A stretch of 7,474 nt of DNA from Methanomicrobiaceae archaeon (lineage in GTDB: Archaea > Halobacteriota > Methanomicrobia > Methanomicrobiales > Methanomicrobiaceae), in NCBI GenBank assembly GCA_030628325.1, contig DAOVRB010000040.1, positions 1-7,474 on the forward strand. Direction: 5' to 3'. Shown piece after piece: positions 5,429 to 7,474 of the stretch (position 1 is its first letter; every line of letters begins with the position of its first letter). The position numbers and the translations under genes were made by a program. The notes below the pieces were generated by a model. The model did not search any database, had not been told where the DNA came from, and worked only from the letters and a program-made list of their open reading frames with translations.

Positions 5429-5740
5429 TTGGTGACCATATACACTCGGGATCCGGATACATGGGTGCGTAGGCTCTTATTGAATCTGAGAGATACAGGA
5501 TCAATTAGTGAATTTTGTTATGAATTTAAGCCAGTGGATGAAATCCCCGGACAAAAAAAAGAATTATTCAAAATCATCCTGCACAAGCTGTACATCAGCA
5601 ATATCATGCTGGCGTTGTGCAAGACGCTTTGCTTTAAAAATGTTCTTACCTGCTTTTCCAATGGCTATGCCACGGTCTTCCTCAGCAACATCAATAATGG
5701 CAACAAACTCCTTTTCTTCGTTCTCATCAATATTAATTGA
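5429..5740 (+). CDS. Small ORF of unknown function, possibly truncated
   Basis: A frame of 103 codons starts at TTG 5429 (or GTG 5432) behind a strong GGAGGTG. The first 45 or so residues, beginning MVTIYTRDPDTWVRRLLLNL, look like a normal soluble protein with an amphipathic basic helix. From 5564 onward the frame is antisense to nusA and becomes Cys/Phe/Asn-rich, unlike the first part. This suggests that the original gene ended or was cut near the nusA stop. A run of eight A's (5553-5560) lies just before the change and is a possible frameshift site, but neither other plus frame continues convincingly. I do not recognise the family. It may be a genuine small protein, a 5' remnant left by a rearrangement, or chance. 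The end coordinate is that of the open frame, not an assured protein end. Confidence 0.35.
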   Translation: MVTIYTRDPDTWVRRLLLNLRDTGSISEFCYEFKPVDEIPGQKKELFKIILHKLYISNIMLALCKTLCFKNVLTCFSNGYATVFLSNINNGNKLLFFVLININ

Positions 5741-6013
5741 GAGCACCTGTGCAGGGAGGAAACAATTTTTCAGGAATTGTTCTGCATCAGTAGAGAATTC
5801 AACAACTTCAATTTTCATACCAAGTTGTTCTGAAGCACTTTTTATGCTTGAACCCTGCTTCCCGATTGCCCGGCCCATTTCACCAGGGTTAATAACAAAG
5901 ATTAAGCGGTTATTTCTCTCATCAATAATACAATCCCGACTACCGGCACCGGTTATTTCTTCAAACTGAGACATGAGCTGCAGGCTCTGTTCATTCAAAA
6001 CAATTTCGCCCAT
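5564..6013 (-). CDS. nusA: NusA-like transcription factor, KH domains only
   Basis: A 149-residue archaeal NusA-family protein that binds RNA and is thought to act with RNA polymerase in elongation or termination. Unlike bacterial NusA it has no polymerase-binding N-terminal domain and no S1 domain. Two KH domains are visible: GxxG loop GKQG at residues 51-54, in GEMGRAIGKQGSSIK, and GKAG at 119-122, in RGIAIGKAGKNIFKAKRLA. The N-terminal TGAGSRDCIID at 21-31 fits the archaeal family. The start ATG lies one base after the rpl30e stop, and a GAAGG within the rpl30e tail serves as its ribosome binding site. Length is normal. It is the last gene of the visible rpoA2-rpl30e-nusA operon. In many archaea rpsL (S12) follows, but here the next sequence is a convergent region. 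Confidence 0.93.
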   Translation of the reverse strand: MGEIVLNEQSLQLMSQFEEITGAGSRDCIIDERNNRLIFVINPGEMGRAIGKQGSSIKSASEQLGMKIEVVEFSTDAEQFLKNCFLPAQVLSINIDENEEKEFVAIIDVAEEDRGIAIGKAGKNIFKAKRLAQRQHDIADVQLVQDDFE

Positions 6014-6014
6014 A

Positions 6015-6305
6015 TTATACCTTCTTTAGATTAAGAATATCAGATTCACCCGCATCTTCAATAACAAGTGCACTAACGAAAAAAGGTTTTCCACAGGCTT
6101 TTCCAAGCTGTGTACTTGACCCTTCATAGACATATGTAAAGAGATTTTCCAGTTCATTCAGATATTGTTTAAATTCTTCAGGACAGTTGCCAGCGATGAT
6201 AAGCATCTGTGCCTTACCTGCCTGAATACTTGCTTTTGTAGATTCCTGTCCGATACGGACAGACCCTGTTTTAATTGCGCGTCTTAACGACGTTTCGAAA
6301 TCCAT
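6015..6305 (-). CDS. rpl30e: Ribosomal protein L30e
   Basis: A 96-residue archaeal/eukaryotic-type large-subunit ribosomal protein of the L7Ae/L30e RNA-binding fold. Family marks are the N-terminal DFETSLRRAIKTGSVRIGQEST, the strand AQMLIIAGNCP at about 33-43, and YVYEGSSTQLGKACGKPFFVSALVIEDAG, where EGSS..LG..CGKPF is the conserved RNA-binding loop region. It lies between rpoA2 and nusA, the usual archaeal order. ATG 6305 has a GGAG Shine-Dalgarno site in the 15-base gap after rpoA2, and the stop is one base before nusA, so the three genes are one transcriptional unit. No anomaly is seen. Confidence 0.94.
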   Translation of the reverse strand: MDFETSLRRAIKTGSVRIGQESTKASIQAGKAQMLIIAGNCPEEFKQYLNELENLFTYVYEGSSTQLGKACGKPFFVSALVIEDAGESDILNLKKV

Positions 6306-6320
6306 TAAAATTAACTCCTA

Positions 6321-7469
6321 TTAATTTGGTTTTGCGATTAACTTAACATCACCGGTACCGAGCTGAATCGGCTGACCGACGATGACATTTTCAGTGACAC
6401 CCTCAAGGATATCCACTTCATTTGCAACAGCGGCATCCAGCAGGTGATTCACAGTAACTTCGAATGCTGCACGTGAAAGAACACTTTCTTTCTCACCTGC
6501 AATACCATGTCGGCCAATCTGCTTAACGTCACCGTCCAGACACATCATATCAGCTACAAGCATGATGTGACGAACATCTACAGTAATACCCTGTTCACGT
6601 AGAGTGTTAAGTGCTTCATCAATGATAGCATTCCGTCCCGCCTCTATGCCAAGCACCTCAGCGATTTCAGCTATGTTGTTAGTGCGGGTACGGCTCGTAT
6701 CAACGCCTTTCACCTCAAATACATCTTTTAGGTTAGATCCTTCAGTATATAGAATATACTCTTCGTTCTCTTTTCTGACAACAACACGCTCAATATCATC
6801 AATGCCCTGCACAACCACATTGCGGACAAATTCAGCAAGCTGGAAGAGATTCTGGTAACTCTCCTCATTCTTCGGGAAGAATGTAATTCTTAAGGCATCA
6901 GAATCAAATTCTGCATTAAAGTCCCTGTAATGGTGGCGTTCTTTGATTTTGCGGGGTGCTTTCTCAGCAATATCCTCCACATCGATTTTTCTGCGTTCAC
7001 AGACCTGTTTATTGAGCTGGACAAATACCTTCATATTCACCATATCAATGGTAATATCTCCAAACTCATGAAGCGGTGCAGCTTCAATCTGCCAGCTGAC
7101 ATCGCGGGCTTTATCACGGTTTGTAGAATATTCCTCCGCAAGAAAGATCGTCATAGTTGGAGTACTTGGGTTTTTCCTCGCATCCACAATTTCGATCAGA
7201 CGTGGAAGTCCAAGAGTAACATTAATTTCAGCTACACCTGCATAGTGAAATGTACGCATAGTCATCTGTGTGCCAGGTTCACCTATAGACTGGGCAGCAA
7301 TAACTCCTACAGCCTCACACGGTTCAATGCGGGTCATTTCAAACTCTTTAATGACCTTGGTGAAAATGTCTTCAAACTGCTCCCTCGTAATCTCCCTGTC
7401 ACCAATAGATTTCATCAGGTTAGTTTTAGTCGCCTCAGGCAGATCTGCAGCCTCAATCTGCTCCTCCAT
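6321..7469 (-). CDS. rpoA2: DNA-directed RNA polymerase subunit A''
   Basis: A 382-residue C-terminal part of the largest RNA polymerase subunit, which archaea encode as two genes (A' and A''). It supplies the trigger-loop and cleft region of the enzyme. The diagnostic block is CEAVGVIAAQSIGEPGTQM at 51-69, followed by TMRTFHYAGVAEINVTLGLP, which includes the trigger loop. Then comes RLIEIVDARKNPSTPTM at 90-106. Near the C-terminus are HIMLVADMMCLDG at about 304-316 and IGRHGIAGEKESVLSRAAFE, typical of A''. The ATG at 7469 lies five bases from the window edge. The total length is normal for A'', so this is probably the true start, but an upstream start cannot be excluded. rpoA1 is expected upstream outside the window. 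The stop is 15 bases before rpl30e. Confidence 0.96.
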   Translation of the reverse strand: MEEQIEAADLPEATKTNLMKSIGDREITREQFEDIFTKVIKEFEMTRIEPCEAVGVIAAQSIGEPGTQMTMRTFHYAGVAEINVTLGLPRLIEIVDARKNPSTPTMTIFLAEEYSTNRDKARDVSWQIEAAPLHEFGDITIDMVNMKVFVQLNKQVCERRKIDVEDIAEKAPRKIKERHHYRDFNAEFDSDALRITFFPKNEESYQNLFQLAEFVRNVVVQGIDDIERVVVRKENEEYILYTEGSNLKDVFEVKGVDTSRTRTNNIAEIAEVLGIEAGRNAIIDEALNTLREQGITVDVRHIMLVADMMCLDGDVKQIGRHGIAGEKESVLSRAAFEVTVNHLLDAAVANEVDILEGVTENVIVGQPIQLGTGDVKLIAKPN

Positions 7470-7474
7470 ATATA

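Noticed and set aside
5508..5969. Plus-strand frame of 153 codons antisense to nusA.
   Set aside because: Ser/Pro/Cys-rich translation typical of an antisense shadow; nusA on the other strand has clear KH motifs.
6604..6858. Plus-strand frame antisense to rpoA2.
   Set aside because: Ser/Thr/Arg-rich shadow of a well-supported RNA polymerase gene.

Overview
The window reads as a piece of a euryarchaeal methanogen chromosome, most likely order Methanomicrobiales. This is an inference from gene content and order. It contains an archaeal split RNA polymerase A'' gene followed by ribosomal protein L30e and an S1-less NusA, an archaeal-type GluRS directly behind an isoprenyl diphosphate synthase, and a deoxyhypusine synthase. 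Neither tRNA gene encodes a CCA end. Base composition is moderate, and the spacers are clearly AT-richer than the genes.

Layout. Positions 2-478 hold the 3' half of a geranylgeranyl/farnesyl diphosphate synthase gene. It is followed without a gap by gltX (479-2167). After gltX comes about 1.4 kb that is mostly non-coding and carries two minus-strand tRNA genes, tRNA-Leu(CAG) at 2493-2577 and tRNA-Gly(CCC) at 3239-3309. The 661-bp spacer between the tRNAs has no convincing gene but contains several inverted repeats. Next, on the minus strand, are a PPC/DUF296-domain protein (3567-4010) and, just upstream of it, a small unannotatable protein of about 57 residues (4032-4205). The small gene has a strong GGAGGT site and probably a TTG start. 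Divergent from this pair is the deoxyhypusine synthase gene (4356-5336). It is followed by an oligo-T terminator candidate and a small, possibly truncated ORF (from 5429) with a strong Shine-Dalgarno site. That ORF runs head-on into a minus-strand operon, rpoA2 - rpl30e - nusA (7469 down to 5564).

How the genes fit together. Most of the window is information-processing housekeeping: charging of tRNA-Glu (and, in archaea, tRNA-Gln), two tRNAs, RNA polymerase and its elongation partner, a ribosomal protein, and the enzyme that starts hypusine formation on aIF5A. The isoprenoid synthase supplies the C15/C20 chains of archaeal ether lipids. I found no mobile element, CRISPR array or obvious novel multi-gene system. 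The points most worth a second look are the small ORF upstream of the PPC gene, the apparent breakpoint between dys and nusA (where rpsL/rpsG would usually follow nusA), promoter-like repeats in gene-free DNA, and unusual residues in the PPC protein and deoxyhypusine synthase.
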